Both the position numbers and the translations under genes were made by a program. 40,856 nucleotides of DNA, taken from assembly GCF_029379315.1 (NCBI RefSeq), contig NZ_JAQYWQ010000061.1:1-40856 (forward strand). Reading direction: 5' to 3'. Shown here piece after piece: positions 24,464 through 33,654 of this stretch. A model generated the notes under the pieces. That model was given only the letters and a program-made list of their open reading frames with translations, searched no databases and was not told where the DNA came from. The stretch is from Nostoc sp. S13. Lineage in GTDB: Bacteria; Cyanobacteriota; Cyanobacteriia; Cyanobacteriales; Nostocaceae. The number at the start of each line of letters is the position of its first letter. The first letter of the stretch is position 1.

Positions 24464-25431
24464 TTTTCCTCTTCGTCATACCAATTACAGCCAGACAGGT
24501 GACAAATTTCTTTCAACGCGGATTCTGGAATACCATTATCACTATTTTTTAGTATAATTTGTATCGTTTCATCTACTGCGTCTATCATATTAGTTGGCAG
24601 TTCATCCGCCTCATGCTCTAGCCAGTTAGTCAGTTCATACTCAGAAAATTCGGTAATTCTAGGTAGCTTGACAGGGTTATGGGGCTTCCATGTTGATTCG
24701 AGCTTTTCTACAAAAGGAATATTCCAACTACCTACGCAGCCATCATAATCTACTAGAAACATTAATAATTTGAATTGACTCGCTTGCGGGCTAGCTGTCT
24801 TAACTTTAGTCGCTAATAGTAACCAGAAATCTTGGATCAGTTCGTACAAAAAAGTTTCCGAAAGACAATCCACATCGTACAAAATTAGCAGAACATCCTG
24901 AGTTCGCCACCATTGATAAACTCGTTCGGCAATTTCAGGAATTGAGCTTTGCCTACCCAGACCAACTCTACCACCAAGTTCACGCCACAAAGCAGCACTG
25001 TCACTCCTCCGAGTAATGCGACTGAGTTCAATTCGCACAATCTTTCCCGTCATGATATCGGGGACATGCCGCACTAACCGATTCAACAACCAGCGTTGAC
25101 CATAGTAAAGTGAACCGTGGATTAGAAAGGCTCCTACTGAATGAGTCTCAATAAATCTCCGAAATGCTCGCGTCTGCTCTCGATAGCCCAATTTCATCAA
25201 AGCACGATACACTCTTCCACTAGATAAAGCTCGTTCTAGAAGATAAAGGTGCTGATCCAATTCGTTTAGTTCAGCTTCAGTTTGTTCGATTTGCTTTTCT
25301 AATTGGAAGCGAATGAGAGTATCTGCTGCGATCGCATAATCGCGACGCAACATTTTTAGCTTCTCGGCTACCAGGTTATAATGCTCCTGTAATGCATGGC
25401 GTTTGTGCTGTAGATGCTGCTCGGAGGACAT
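24448..25431 (-). CDS. Coiled-coil protein with a degenerate STAND-type P-loop
   Basis: First gene of the MoxR-vWA cluster, 327 residues. Residues 1-70 are a coiled coil (LRRDYAIAADTLIRFQLEKQ). From about residue 72 the protein follows an NTPase pattern: VGAFLIHGSLYYGQRWLLNR (99-118) is in the P-loop position but lacks the GK[S/T] of an active Walker A, while LLILYDVD (181-188) is Walker-B-like. Such inactive STAND domains are known in MoxR-vWA conflict systems, where they are thought to act as scaffolds or decoys. The C-terminal 50 residues look like a small winged-helix end (SALKEICHLSGCNW). It lacks the usual STAND sensor repeats. No ribosome site stronger than GG was seen. Confidence 0.7.
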   Translation of the reverse strand: MSSEQHLQHKRHALQEHYNLVAEKLKMLRRDYAIAADTLIRFQLEKQIEQTEAELNELDQHLYLLERALSSGRVYRALMKLGYREQTRAFRRFIETHSVGAFLIHGSLYYGQRWLLNRLVRHVPDIMTGKIVRIELSRITRRSDSAALWRELGGRVGLGRQSSIPEIAERVYQWWRTQDVLLILYDVDCLSETFLYELIQDFWLLLATKVKTASPQASQFKLLMFLVDYDGCVGSWNIPFVEKLESTWKPHNPVKLPRITEFSEYELTNWLEHEADELPTNMIDAVDETIQIILKNSDNGIPESALKEICHLSGCNWYDEEEKWLRL

Positions 25432-25660
25432 CCAGGTACTTTTTGAGTCAATAATCTTTACTCAAGACGACTAGCCAGATTATCGATCTAGCAATCTGGT
25501 TTACTGTGTTTAGTTTGAATAGCTGAAACATCATTGCGACACAAGATGTCACTTATATAATTTCTTCTGTCAGTAATTTACCAGTTTCAGACTTAGTATA
25601 AGAACGTCGTCTCCATAGTCTCTCTACGCCCTAGCAAGCAAACTGATGTTTAGCATACCA

Positions 25661-26338
25661 CTACTCACTTGGGTTCAATACAACAATAATTTCTGCTAGC
25701 CTGATTCCCAAAGATTTCCAGTGGGGATTGCTGGAGGAAAAAGTAGCATCCCCAGACACCGCTTGGTAGTCATTAGGGAACTTTTCGTAAGCATTGGGAG
25801 CAGCATCTACTCGTAAAATCAGTTTGCCTTGATAGCGCGATAATTTACTACTATCCAACAAAATCGTGCCGCCGTAATCCCACGCCAATCCATAAAGTTT
25901 AAAATCACCTAACTTCTTGCGTAATTCGCTCAACGGGGTTCCCACTCCGATACCTTCGCGGGTTTTCCAAGCTGAACCCAAGTTACGCACATCTAAAGGT
26001 TTAGTACGAGTATTATCACTCCAAACTACCAAGAATGATCGCCCTTGATTTAGGTTTACCTGCGTAGCTGCAAAACTACCCATTCCTTCAGGCCCTGAAA
26101 TGGTTTTATCAACGAGATGGGATGCACCAAACAACTTCACTAAATCTTGCTTGGTGGTTGTGCGTCTTATCGGCCCCACTCGTTCGCCAGGAACAATCAA
26201 GGTATCTGTTAATGGTTGCGATTTAGCAACAGTAGTTGGATGATTGATTTTCTGGGGTAGTGCAAAGGCTGGGTTTGCTGAATAATTTAGTAATAAAGCT
26301 AAAGTAGCTGTAGCCATGCCTTTGATTGATGAATTCAT
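25661..26338 (-). CDS. Secreted protein of unknown function
   Basis: A 225-residue protein with a clear signal peptide (hydrophobic segment MATATLALLLNYSANPAFA, cleavage likely after residue 26). The mature part contains LIVPGERVGPIRRTTTKQDL and VGTPLSELRKKLGDF, two similar short helix-turn stretches that suggest a repeated alpha/beta fold of the kind seen in periplasmic binding modules. No cysteines remain after the signal. I do not recognise the family. It lies between the MoxR-vWA cluster and the metal ATPase, on the same strand, with over 200 bp on its upstream side, so it is probably a single-gene unit. Confidence 0.65.
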   Translation of the reverse strand: MNSSIKGMATATLALLLNYSANPAFALPQKINHPTTVAKSQPLTDTLIVPGERVGPIRRTTTKQDLVKLFGASHLVDKTISGPEGMGSFAATQVNLNQGRSFLVVWSDNTRTKPLDVRNLGSAWKTREGIGVGTPLSELRKKLGDFKLYGLAWDYGGTILLDSSKLSRYQGKLILRVDAAPNAYEKFPNDYQAVSGDATFSSSNPHWKSLGIRLAEIIVVLNPSE

Positions 26339-26433
26339 AGGTTCTATTATTGGGTAGCAGAATATGAGTGAGAAGTACTCATAATTTAACTACTACAATT
26401 TCCAAATTATAGATTCCCGATTTTCCAAAAATT

Positions 26434-28416
26434 TTATTTCATCGCTCTAGTTGCGTTTAAAATTGCCAGTAAAGCTACTCCAACATCAGCAAATACAGCT
26501 TCCCACATTGTCGCTATACCTAAAATACCCAACCCAATAAAGACAACTTTAATTGCTAAAGCAAACCCAATATTTTGCCAAACAATTTGCCTTGTTTTTC
26601 TGGCAATTTGTATTGCTTCTGCCACTTTTGATGGTGCATCTGTCATGATCACAATATCGGCAGTTTCTATCGCTGCATCTGAGCCTAATCCACCCATTGC
26701 CATGCCAACATCTGCTCTAGCAATCACTGGCGCATCATTAATACCATCTCCAACAAAGGCAACTTTACCGTGCTTGCCGGTGGTGCTGATTAATTTCTCA
26801 ATGGCATTGACTTTTTCTTCAGGTAATAACTCTGCCTCATAGGTATCTATGCCAAGCTGTTGAGCAATCTGGGAAGCGATCGCTTGATTATCTCCTGTCA
26901 ACATTACTGTTCTCTCTACACCCATTCGCTTGAGTGCTTGAATAGCAAGTCTGGCATCTTCTTTGAGTTCATCAGCAATGACAATATATCCAGCATAAAT
27001 ATTATCCACTGCTAGATGAATAACTGTTCCCTCTAACTGGCAATTATCATGAGTAATCTCCTCTCTATGTAATAGGCGAGCGCTTCCCGCTATCACTACC
27101 CTATTTTCAACCTTAGCTCTAATTCCATAACCGGCGATCTCTTCATAATCTCTCACCTCAAATTCATCGATTTTTCTACCATAAGCCTTGCGGATAGATT
27201 GAGCGATCGGATGATTTGAATGCGATTCTACTTTCGCAGCTAATTGCAGCAATTCTTGTTCATTCCAGCCATTTAATGGGACTATTTTTGCTACTTTGAA
27301 TACTCCTTTAGTTAACGTTCCAGTTTTATCAAAAACAACTGTATTGACTGCATTTAAAGTATCTAAAAAAGTAGAACCTTTAACCAAAATACCACGTCTA
27401 GCTGCACCTCCCACACCTCCAAAATAACCTAATGGAATACTGATAACTAGTCCACACGGACAGGAGATAACTAATAAAATTAGGGCGCGATAAATCCATT
27501 CTGAAGAAGTTGCACCCGAAATTAATAAAGGAGGTAATAGTGCAACTGCTAGAGATGTAAAAACTACAATTGGTGTGTAATATCGGGCAAATTTAGTAAT
27601 AAACTTTTCTGTCGGTGCTTTTTTACTTTTGGCATTTTGTACCAAGTCTAAAATCTTCGCAATGGAAGATTCATCAAAGAGTTTTGTTACTTTAATGTTG
27701 AGAACACCCATTTTATTGATCATCCCAGCCAAAACTGTCTCTCCCAGCCTCACAGTTCGAGGCACAGATTCTCCAGTTAATGCAGATGTATCAACTTGTG
27801 AATTCCCATCTATTATTTCGCCATCTAAAGGAATCTTTTCTCCGGGTTTGACGACGATAATATCCCCAATCTTTACTGTTTCTGGCGATACTTTCTTCAG
27901 TTCTCCCTCTGTTTGAATATTGGCATAATCTGGGCGTACTTCCAATAAAGCTTTGATGGAACTACGGGAACGACTGACGGCAACATCTTGGAACAATTCC
28001 CCAATTTTGTAAAATAACATGACTCCGACAGCTTCGGGTAATTTATGAATTGCGATCGCCCCTAATGTCGCTACCGTCATCAAAAATGTTTCATCAAATA
28101 CTCTCACTCTGAGTAGATTACGCCCAGCAGTTTTTAAAACACTCCATCCACTTAATAAATAGGCTGGGATGAAAAGCAGATATTCACCTATTGAATAGAA
28201 TGTATTGTGTAATTGATTTTCAAAAATTACACCAGGCGCATATAAACTTAAAACCACTACCAAAGGCAATACCTCATTTTTCAGATTGAATTCTCCACCG
28301 TGATTGTGGTCATGGTTATGATTCTCATCAGAAGTATGATCATGGTTATGATTCTCATCATGATCATGTTCACAGTTGGAACACCCTGAGAATTCTGAAT
28401 GTAATTTTTGCTTCAT
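26434..28416 (-). CDS. Zn/Cd/Co-type P1B metal-exporting ATPase
   Basis: A 660-residue heavy-metal P-type ATPase, probably exporting Zn2+, Cd2+ or Co2+. Motifs are TGES (214-217), the metal-channel CPC (319-321) in ISCPCGLVISIP, the phosphorylation site DKTGT (363-367), HP (402-403) and GDGINDAP. The residues after CPC (SIPLGYFGGVGGAARRGILV) are of the Zn/Cd class rather than the Cu class. There is no N-terminal GMxCxxC domain. Instead a CSNC motif and a His/Asp/Asn-rich tail occupy residues 12-41, with DENHNHDH tandemly duplicated. It is divergent from an NRAMP importer. An SmtB/ZiaR-like half operator lies 24 bp upstream. Confidence 0.9.
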   Translation of the reverse strand: MKQKLHSEFSGCSNCEHDHDENHNHDHTSDENHNHDHNHGGEFNLKNEVLPLVVVLSLYAPGVIFENQLHNTFYSIGEYLLFIPAYLLSGWSVLKTAGRNLLRVRVFDETFLMTVATLGAIAIHKLPEAVGVMLFYKIGELFQDVAVSRSRSSIKALLEVRPDYANIQTEGELKKVSPETVKIGDIIVVKPGEKIPLDGEIIDGNSQVDTSALTGESVPRTVRLGETVLAGMINKMGVLNIKVTKLFDESSIAKILDLVQNAKSKKAPTEKFITKFARYYTPIVVFTSLAVALLPPLLISGATSSEWIYRALILLVISCPCGLVISIPLGYFGGVGGAARRGILVKGSTFLDTLNAVNTVVFDKTGTLTKGVFKVAKIVPLNGWNEQELLQLAAKVESHSNHPIAQSIRKAYGRKIDEFEVRDYEEIAGYGIRAKVENRVVIAGSARLLHREEITHDNCQLEGTVIHLAVDNIYAGYIVIADELKEDARLAIQALKRMGVERTVMLTGDNQAIASQIAQQLGIDTYEAELLPEEKVNAIEKLISTTGKHGKVAFVGDGINDAPVIARADVGMAMGGLGSDAAIETADIVIMTDAPSKVAEAIQIARKTRQIVWQNIGFALAIKVVFIGLGILGIATMWEAVFADVGVALLAILNATRAMK

Positions 28417-28439
28417 TTTCTCTGTTGAGGCTGGTAAGT

Positions 28440-28455
28440 TATCTGAATATATGAG
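28440..28455 (-). promoter_or_regulatory. SmtB/ZiaR-like half-site before the metal ATPase
   Basis: TATCTGAATA-TA-TGAGCC begins 24 bp upstream of the ATPase start. The left ten bases equal the conserved half of the ArsR/SmtB 12-2-12 operator as I recall it (TATCTGAATA-NN-TGTTCA). The right half keeps only its TG. No ArsR gene is adjacent. Confidence 0.4.
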
Positions 28456-28668
28456 CCTATTATCAAATGTAATAAAAAAAAGAAATTTTTACAAGTTTAT
28501 AATTTAAGAACGAGAATCTATATCAATACAACAAAAATTAGGTTTATTGTTGAATCTTTCTACTAATATTTAGTCAATATCAAGATTTATAACCTTGTGA
28601 AGATAGCTATTTTTGTTAGTGTAAGTAAAGATTATGAGAGAATTATGAAAGATTGAGAGTGTAAATAA

Positions 28669-30006
28669 ATGCCCTTTCCAGAAAAACCCATCAGGAAGCC
28701 CAGCCTACCTGAAGTTCACCGTAGCATTAAAATTCCTAACACCAAAAGCATCTGGCGCAAGATGCTGGCTTATGGAGGACCAGGATATCTCGTATCTGTA
28801 GGGTATATGGATCCTGGTAACTGGGCGACTGACTTAGCTGGCGGGGCTAAATTTGGTTATGCGTTGCTAACAGTGATTATGCTTTCCAACTTGATGGCGA
28901 TTTTAATGCAATCGCTGTGTGTGCGGTTGGGAGTAGCAACGGGGCGAGATTTAGCCCAGGCTTGTCGAGATCACTTCAGTCCGCGCGTCAACTTTGGGTT
29001 ATGGGTACTTTGTGAGATAGCGATCGCAGCTTGTGACTTAGCGGAAGTTTTGGGAAGTGCGATCGCGCTGCAACTGCTTTTTGGCATTCCTTTGAGTTGG
29101 GGCGTATGTATAACAGCCCTAGATGTATTTGTATTGTTACTGTTACAAAACAAAGGCTTTCGCTATACAGAAGCTTTGGTAATCTTATTGGTAGCAACTG
29201 TAGGCATCTGCTTTGGAGCAGAAATCATTTTTTCACATCCTGATTTGGGCGGAGTTTTATTAGGATATGTTCCCAAAATAGAAATTGTGCAGAATCCAGA
29301 AATGCTCTACATTGCTATTGGAATTTTGGGGGCAACGGTGATGCCACACAACTTATATCTACACTCATCAATCGTGCAGACACGGGATTGGGAATCAACA
29401 TCCAAAAAAAAATGGGAAGCTATTAAGTTTAGCACCATCGATTCTACAGTTGCTTTATGTTTCGCCTTGTTTATCAACTCAGCAATTTTGATTATTGCTG
29501 CTGCCACTTTTCATTTTTCTGGTTATCAGAATGTGGCAGAAATTCAAGATGCTTATAAATTGCTCTCTCCCTTATTGGGTGTGAATGCCGCTAGCGCAAT
29601 TTTTTGCGTGGCATTACTTGCTTCTGGACAAAGTTCAACCCTTACCGCTACTTTAGCAGGGCAAATTGTCATGGAAGGCTTTTTGAATCTGCGTCTTAAA
29701 CCTTGGTTACGTAGGTTATTTACGAGATTAATTGCGATTATCCCAGCATTAATTTCAATTATGCTTTTGGGAGAAAAGAGTACAGGCGGCTTACTAATTT
29801 TCAGTCAAGTTATTTTGAGTTTACAGCTATCATTTGCCGTAGTCCCGTTGGTGATGTTCACAAGTAATAAAGGCTTAATGGGTGAATTTGTCAATCCTTT
29901 GTGGTTGCAGATTTTATCGTGGTTAGTAGCGATTATTATCGGCAGTTTAAATGCTTGGCTATTATTGCAAACTGTTTCAAGCTGGCTGTTTACGATTCCT
30001 AGCTAG
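28669..30006 (+). CDS. mntH: NRAMP-family divalent metal transporter
   Basis: A proton-coupled importer of Mn2+ or Fe2+ in the inner membrane, 445 residues with about eleven membrane helices. The two family signatures are present: VGYMDPGNWATDLAGG in helix 1 (the DPGN metal ligands) and VMPHNLYLHSSIVQTR in helix 6 (the MPH motif). The transport signature GQSSTLTATLAGQIVMEG is also clear. ATG 28669 gives a 35-residue cytosolic N-terminus. The gene diverges from the P1B exporter gene, sharing a 252-bp AT-rich promoter region, which suggests linked control of metal import and export. Mn is the usual main substrate in bacteria. Confidence 0.9.
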   Translation: MPFPEKPIRKPSLPEVHRSIKIPNTKSIWRKMLAYGGPGYLVSVGYMDPGNWATDLAGGAKFGYALLTVIMLSNLMAILMQSLCVRLGVATGRDLAQACRDHFSPRVNFGLWVLCEIAIAACDLAEVLGSAIALQLLFGIPLSWGVCITALDVFVLLLLQNKGFRYTEALVILLVATVGICFGAEIIFSHPDLGGVLLGYVPKIEIVQNPEMLYIAIGILGATVMPHNLYLHSSIVQTRDWESTSKKKWEAIKFSTIDSTVALCFALFINSAILIIAAATFHFSGYQNVAEIQDAYKLLSPLLGVNAASAIFCVALLASGQSSTLTATLAGQIVMEGFLNLRLKPWLRRLFTRLIAIIPALISIMLLGEKSTGGLLIFSQVILSLQLSFAVVPLVMFTSNKGLMGEFVNPLWLQILSWLVAIIIGSLNAWLLLQTVSSWLFTIPS

Positions 30007-30029
30007 AATGTTTATCCACAGCCACCGCA

Positions 30030-30149
30030 AATACCGATCAACCGTCAGAATACTATAATTGGGCGATGCAAAAGCTTCAACAGGGTAATTTTAAGAAAGC
30101 GATGTCTGACTCGCTACCGCTACGCGTCAGTGAGATTTTAACCAGGTAA
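30030..30149 (+). pseudogene. TPR-repeat fragment
   Basis: Downstream of the NRAMP gene an open frame reads SEYYNWAMQKLQQGNFKKAM, a good match to a single tetratricopeptide unit. It then runs into repeat-derived sequence (CTACCGCTACGCGTCAG) and stops. There is no start and no second unit, so this is probably the remnant of a TPR gene cut by a repeat. Confidence 0.35.
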
Positions 30150-30385
30150 GTAGCTCAAGTTAATTAAACATAAAAGGCTCAGGATATAGAAGGCGACTTC
30201 TCGCAAAAAGTCGGGGTTCTGGGTATTATGTTTATTTATACCCATCTAATTTGGGATCAAACTGTGTAGATATGGAACTTTTTTGGGTAACAAGTGTCAA
30301 CCTGACTATTCTTAGAGATAATTCACTTGAAGTTTGAAAGTGAATCGAATACCCTAAACTAGTAGACAATTTTCTCAAGGAATCT
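30150..30385. other. Gene-free stretch before the small secreted protein
   Basis: AT-rich, no gene seen. At 30322-30344 TTCACTT and AAGTGAA form an inverted repeat with a 9-base gap, 42 bp before the next start codon. The same half-sites occur with a 1-base gap before the Rieske gene. AAGGA lies just ahead of ATG 30386 (30378-30382), a likely ribosome site. Confidence 0.4.
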
Positions 30386-30769
30386 ATGAACAAAAAAATT
30401 ATCCTGAATTTGCTTTCCACTTCCTCAATTTTTGTATCGCTGATGTCTACGCTGGCAGTATTTCATCCTGCCCATGCTAGTAGTAGTATTACTCAGCGAT
30501 TAATGCACACACAAGACGGTCGTACCTGTATCACTAACCCACATGGTGGAACAGATTTTGTCTGCATTCGAGATTCAGAGAGAAAGCAACCCTATACCTC
30601 ATCTACACGCTCCTCAACCATTGTCACATCAGTATCAGATCAGAATATTGCCATGTTGAATTTTACTGACGAGGAAAGCGATGCTGCAATTAAGTTATTT
30701 AAATGTGACTGTCCATTGTGTATAAATTCTTTGCGTCAGTTGCGCGGTACTGGAAACTTGGTGTACTAA
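30386..30769 (+). CDS. Small secreted Cys-containing protein
   Basis: A 127-residue protein with a standard signal peptide ending AVFHPAHA|SSS (about residue 31). The mature part has CITNPHGGTDFVC and, near the end, a CDCPLCINSLRQLRG cluster. That gives two plus three cysteines, which could form disulfides or bind metal or iron-sulfur in the periplasm. The downstream hydrophobic pattern LNFTDEESDAAIKLFKC is unlike any family I know. It follows the metal-transport genes but is separated from them by 380 bp. A Nostoc-lineage protein of unknown function. Confidence 0.6.
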   Translation: MNKKIILNLLSTSSIFVSLMSTLAVFHPAHASSSITQRLMHTQDGRTCITNPHGGTDFVCIRDSERKQPYTSSTRSSTIVTSVSDQNIAMLNFTDEESDAAIKLFKCDCPLCINSLRQLRGTGNLVY

Positions 30770-31520
30770 GATTGAACACGGCTGACAGCAAGTATAACTT
30801 CTGTTAGATAGACGCCATTAATCACGTCTAGAAGATATCCGAAACCAAAAAAGCATTTTTAACTACGTACCACTACTATTATTTAGCCTAATGTAAATTC
30901 ATTCTTGGGGCGGTTTGTAGCAAGACTCCAAACGCCTCAAATTCATATTCACAAAGAGAACGCACAGACAGAAAAAGAAAAAGACACAAAGATGGACAGA
31001 TGGTCTTACGCAAAGAAATAATCAATAGAGTATAATTTTCTTTCCTGTACCCTTTACCCCTTATCCCCAGAGGGGCCCCACCCTCCTCATTACCCAATTA
31101 CGATTTTGCGCCATTGGGCGACATTTGTGGCAATATGGAAAGAAGTTGAAAAGCTCGCTGTTGCCATTGGGAACATCAAAGGGTGTTTTTCCTTGCCACG
31201 CCGAACTTTCGACAAGAGGAACAGGACTATTTTGTGCCTTCTCCCAACAGATTGATAAATTGAAGTCACCAAAGCAGATGGTCATGTTTATCAACCAGGC
31301 TCTACTCTCTGAATCTACGCTTCGCGGCTTCTGTTGTACCATTTCGCCTCACTACCACTAGCTTCATCTGCCCATTAGGAACTAGATCAAGGTCTTCGTA
31401 ACCGCAGTTTTGTATTTTAAGCAAATATTCTGGCGAAAGAAAGTTATTATCGTCTGAATGTTTGGAATTCACTGCGAAAAGATATACATACTCCCACCTT
31501 GACTACACCTTGACTCTTAA
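30770..31520. other. 750-bp gap without a clear gene
   Basis: Two facing open frames cover 31061-31361. The minus-strand one is more protein-like (WQGKTPFDVPNGNSELFNFF, then CHKC), but it has no ribosome site and its upstream end is repeat-derived (GAAGCGTAGATTCAGAGAGT). I cannot decide between a small orphan gene, a remnant and chance. The rest is AT-rich and holds the likely pipX promoter. Confidence 0.3.
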
Positions 31521-31799
31521 ATGAATCCAGAATACGCAGAAACTTACATAAACCATCCAACTTGGGGGTTACTCTACAAAATCTGTATGGTTGATGAGAA
31601 CCAGGATTTGTTCACTACACTTTATGCCCAGCGCTTATTTTTTTTGGTTGCAAATGAGGTTAAAGGTGTTAAATTCCAGCCTATCGGACGTACTGAGGCT
31701 AGAATGATGTTGGAAAATCGCTTACGTACCCTGCGGCGCAGTGGACAACCTCAAGAGTACGATCAGCTTCAGAGTGTTTTCCAACGCACCTTCCAATGA
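31521..31799 (+). CDS. pipX: PipX, PII/NtcA-interacting co-regulator
   Basis: PipX carries the nitrogen-status signal between the PII protein and the global regulator NtcA. With abundant nitrogen it is held by PII, and with little nitrogen it co-activates NtcA. The 92-residue product has the family's Tudor-like beta domain (MNPEYAETYINHPTWGLLYK, FTTLYAQRLFFLV) and two C-terminal helices (EARMMLENRLRTLRRSGQ). The length matches the family. The stop overlaps the pipY start by four bases (ATGA), the conserved pipX-pipY arrangement of cyanobacteria. Confidence 0.95.
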   Translation: MNPEYAETYINHPTWGLLYKICMVDENQDLFTTLYAQRLFFLVANEVKGVKFQPIGRTEARMMLENRLRTLRRSGQPQEYDQLQSVFQRTFQ

Positions 31800-32464
31800 G
31801 CAGTTCGATTTCCGAACGTATTGTTTCCATTCGCTCCTCACTCCCAACTTCAGTCCGATTGATTGCAGTTAGCAAGCAAGTTTCTGCCCAGGCCATTCGG
31901 TCTGCCTATGCCGCAGGAATTCGTGATTTTGGGGAGAGTCGTATCCAAGAAGCCGCCAGCAAACAAGCCGAGTTGCAAGACTTACCGGATATTACCTGGC
32001 ACTTTATTGGACATTTGCAAAGCAATAAAGCCAAAAAAGCCATTGAACAATTCCCTTGGATTCACTCCGTCGATAATTTGAAGCTGGCACAGCGTTTAGA
32101 TCAATTGGCGCAACAGCTAGGAGTGAGTCCCCAGGTTTGCCTGCAAGTGAAAATTCTCCCCGATCCCCACAAGTCTGGTTGGAGTGTACCAGAACTGTTG
32201 GCTGATTTACCCACACTCAATCAATACAAAAATTTACAAATTCAAGGTTTGATGACAATTCCGCCTTCAGGATTAAATGATTCCGAAATTTTAAGTGTGT
32301 TTAATCTCAATCGTGAACTGGCAAAAGAAATTCAGGAGCAAAACTGGTCGCAGATTAAAATGCAGCACCTGTCTATGGGTATGTCAGGCGACTACCAACT
32401 GGCAGTGCAAGCAGGCACAACGATGGTACGATTAGGAACCATATTATTTGGCGATCGCTCTTAA
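31796..32464 (+). CDS. pipY: PLP homeostasis protein PipY (YggS family)
   Basis: A PLP-binding protein of 222 residues that buffers vitamin B6 and amino/keto acid pools. It is a TIM barrel related to alanine racemase but without enzymatic activity. The PLP lysine is K27 in RLIAVSKQVS. Other signatures are DFGESRIQEA, WHFIGHLQSNKAKKA and the phosphate-binding end LSMGMSGDYQLAVQAGTTMV followed by RLG. It is cotranscribed with pipX (four-base overlap), which fits the described functional link between the two. A HIP1 octamer spans its last codons. Confidence 0.93.
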   Translation: MSSSISERIVSIRSSLPTSVRLIAVSKQVSAQAIRSAYAAGIRDFGESRIQEAASKQAELQDLPDITWHFIGHLQSNKAKKAIEQFPWIHSVDNLKLAQRLDQLAQQLGVSPQVCLQVKILPDPHKSGWSVPELLADLPTLNQYKNLQIQGLMTIPPSGLNDSEILSVFNLNRELAKEIQEQNWSQIKMQHLSMGMSGDYQLAVQAGTTMVRLGTILFGDRS

Positions 32465-33054
32465 AGGATGTTTGTCAAGTCTAATTTATAACTCATCGGG
32501 CGACTAGAAGTCGCGGCTACATGAGACTTTAGCCACCTTACCTACGGGACGTGCAAGGGACGTGGATTAGCAAGCCCTTGATTTGGCATGGTTTCCACGG
32601 AGGTGGATAAGAGCTTGTGTAGTAGCGAATTATATTCGCCCAATACTTTTAAAAGATCGTTCTTAGCCTACTTGTGCATCAACCTTGTAGCTCAGTATTA
32701 ATAGAAGCTGAGAATTTGATCACAAGAATTTTGTCATAGACTGGTGCAATTGGAAACAAAGGATATAGTATTGACAAGAGTAATCGCCAAGGGAAAATGG
32801 GGTATAAAGAACTTTCCTTCGGACAAACCTTAGGATATAATCTTGACTCCTTATGATGTTTAGGCGATGCACAGACCTTTCCAATAAGTGTCAGTTCATC
32901 GCCAAAACCCGTAGTATAGGCTACAAATAGCAATGGATTTGCTGAAGTATCCACCGATGTAGCGTAGTTTACGTCCGTAGATATCGCTTTTAGCTAAATC
33001 TAATCGTTAAGCCAAGTCAATGCAGGCTATTCGCATCAGGAGAGTACATACACA
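32465..33054. other. Repeat-containing gap between pipY and sepF
   Basis: About 590 bp without a convincing gene. GGCGACTAGAAGTCGCGGCT (32500-32519) is a common Nostoc palindromic repeat. GATGTAGCGTAGTTTACGTC near 32955 is another repeat fragment. The only longish frame (minus, 32679-32954) has low-quality composition and is not called. AGGAGA at 33039-33044 is the sepF ribosome site. Confidence 0.45.
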
Positions 33055-33654
33055 ATGAACAATATCTTTTCCAAACTCAGAGACTTTGTGGGTCTAAATG
33101 AGCAAGTGGAATATGAGTATTACGAAGAAGAACCAGAAACAGATAATAATTACCAAAATCTGTATCAGCAAGAAAATCCCCAACCAGCACCACAAGAGGG
33201 CACAGCCGCTCAAAATCGGCGCTGGCGGGAACCAGTGCCTACAATGGGAGATGATATAGCAGCAGGTTCAAAGCCAATGGGGAATGTGATTGGTATGCCA
33301 GGAGCAATTAACGGAATTTCGGAAGTTTTAGTACTCGAACCACGCACCTTTGAAGAAATGCCTCAAGCAATTCAAGCGTTGCGAGAACGCAAGTCAGTGG
33401 TATTAAATCTGACAATCATGGACCCAGATCAAGCTCAACGAGCAGTAGATTTTGTTGCAGGTGGTACTTACGCACTAGATGGACATCAAGAGCGCATTGG
33501 TGAGAGCATCTTTTTGTTTACGCCAAGCTGTGTCCAAGTTAGCACTCAAGGTGGTGTTCTTCATGAAGTACCACAACCGCCAGCCCGTCCCTCTCGTCCT
33601 ACAGGTTCTTCAAATCAAACCTGGGGCAACGAAACTAACCGAATGGCACAATAA
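33055..33654 (+). CDS. sepF: Cell division protein SepF (Cdv2)
   Basis: SepF tethers FtsZ to the membrane and aligns the division ring. It is essential or nearly so in cyanobacteria. The 199-residue product starts with the amphipathic membrane-targeting helix MNNIFSKLRDFVGL. A long acidic, Gln-rich linker follows (EYEYYEEEPETDNNY), then the conserved SepF domain from about residue 90: VLEPRTFEEMPQAIQALRER, SVVLNLTIMDPDQAQRAVDF, then GGTYALDGHQERIGESIFLF. The tail is Pro-rich. The order pipX-pipY-sepF-proC is conserved in cyanobacteria. It is preceded by AGGAGA, ten bases from the ATG. Confidence 0.95.
   Translation: MNNIFSKLRDFVGLNEQVEYEYYEEEPETDNNYQNLYQQENPQPAPQEGTAAQNRRWREPVPTMGDDIAAGSKPMGNVIGMPGAINGISEVLVLEPRTFEEMPQAIQALRERKSVVLNLTIMDPDQAQRAVDFVAGGTYALDGHQERIGESIFLFTPSCVQVSTQGGVLHEVPQPPARPSRPTGSSNQTWGNETNRMAQ

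Noticed and set aside
32679..32954. 91-codon minus-strand frame between pipY and sepF
   Set aside because: Composition is irregular, repeats overlap it, no ribosome site is seen and the plus-strand cluster pipY-sepF is normally uninterrupted.
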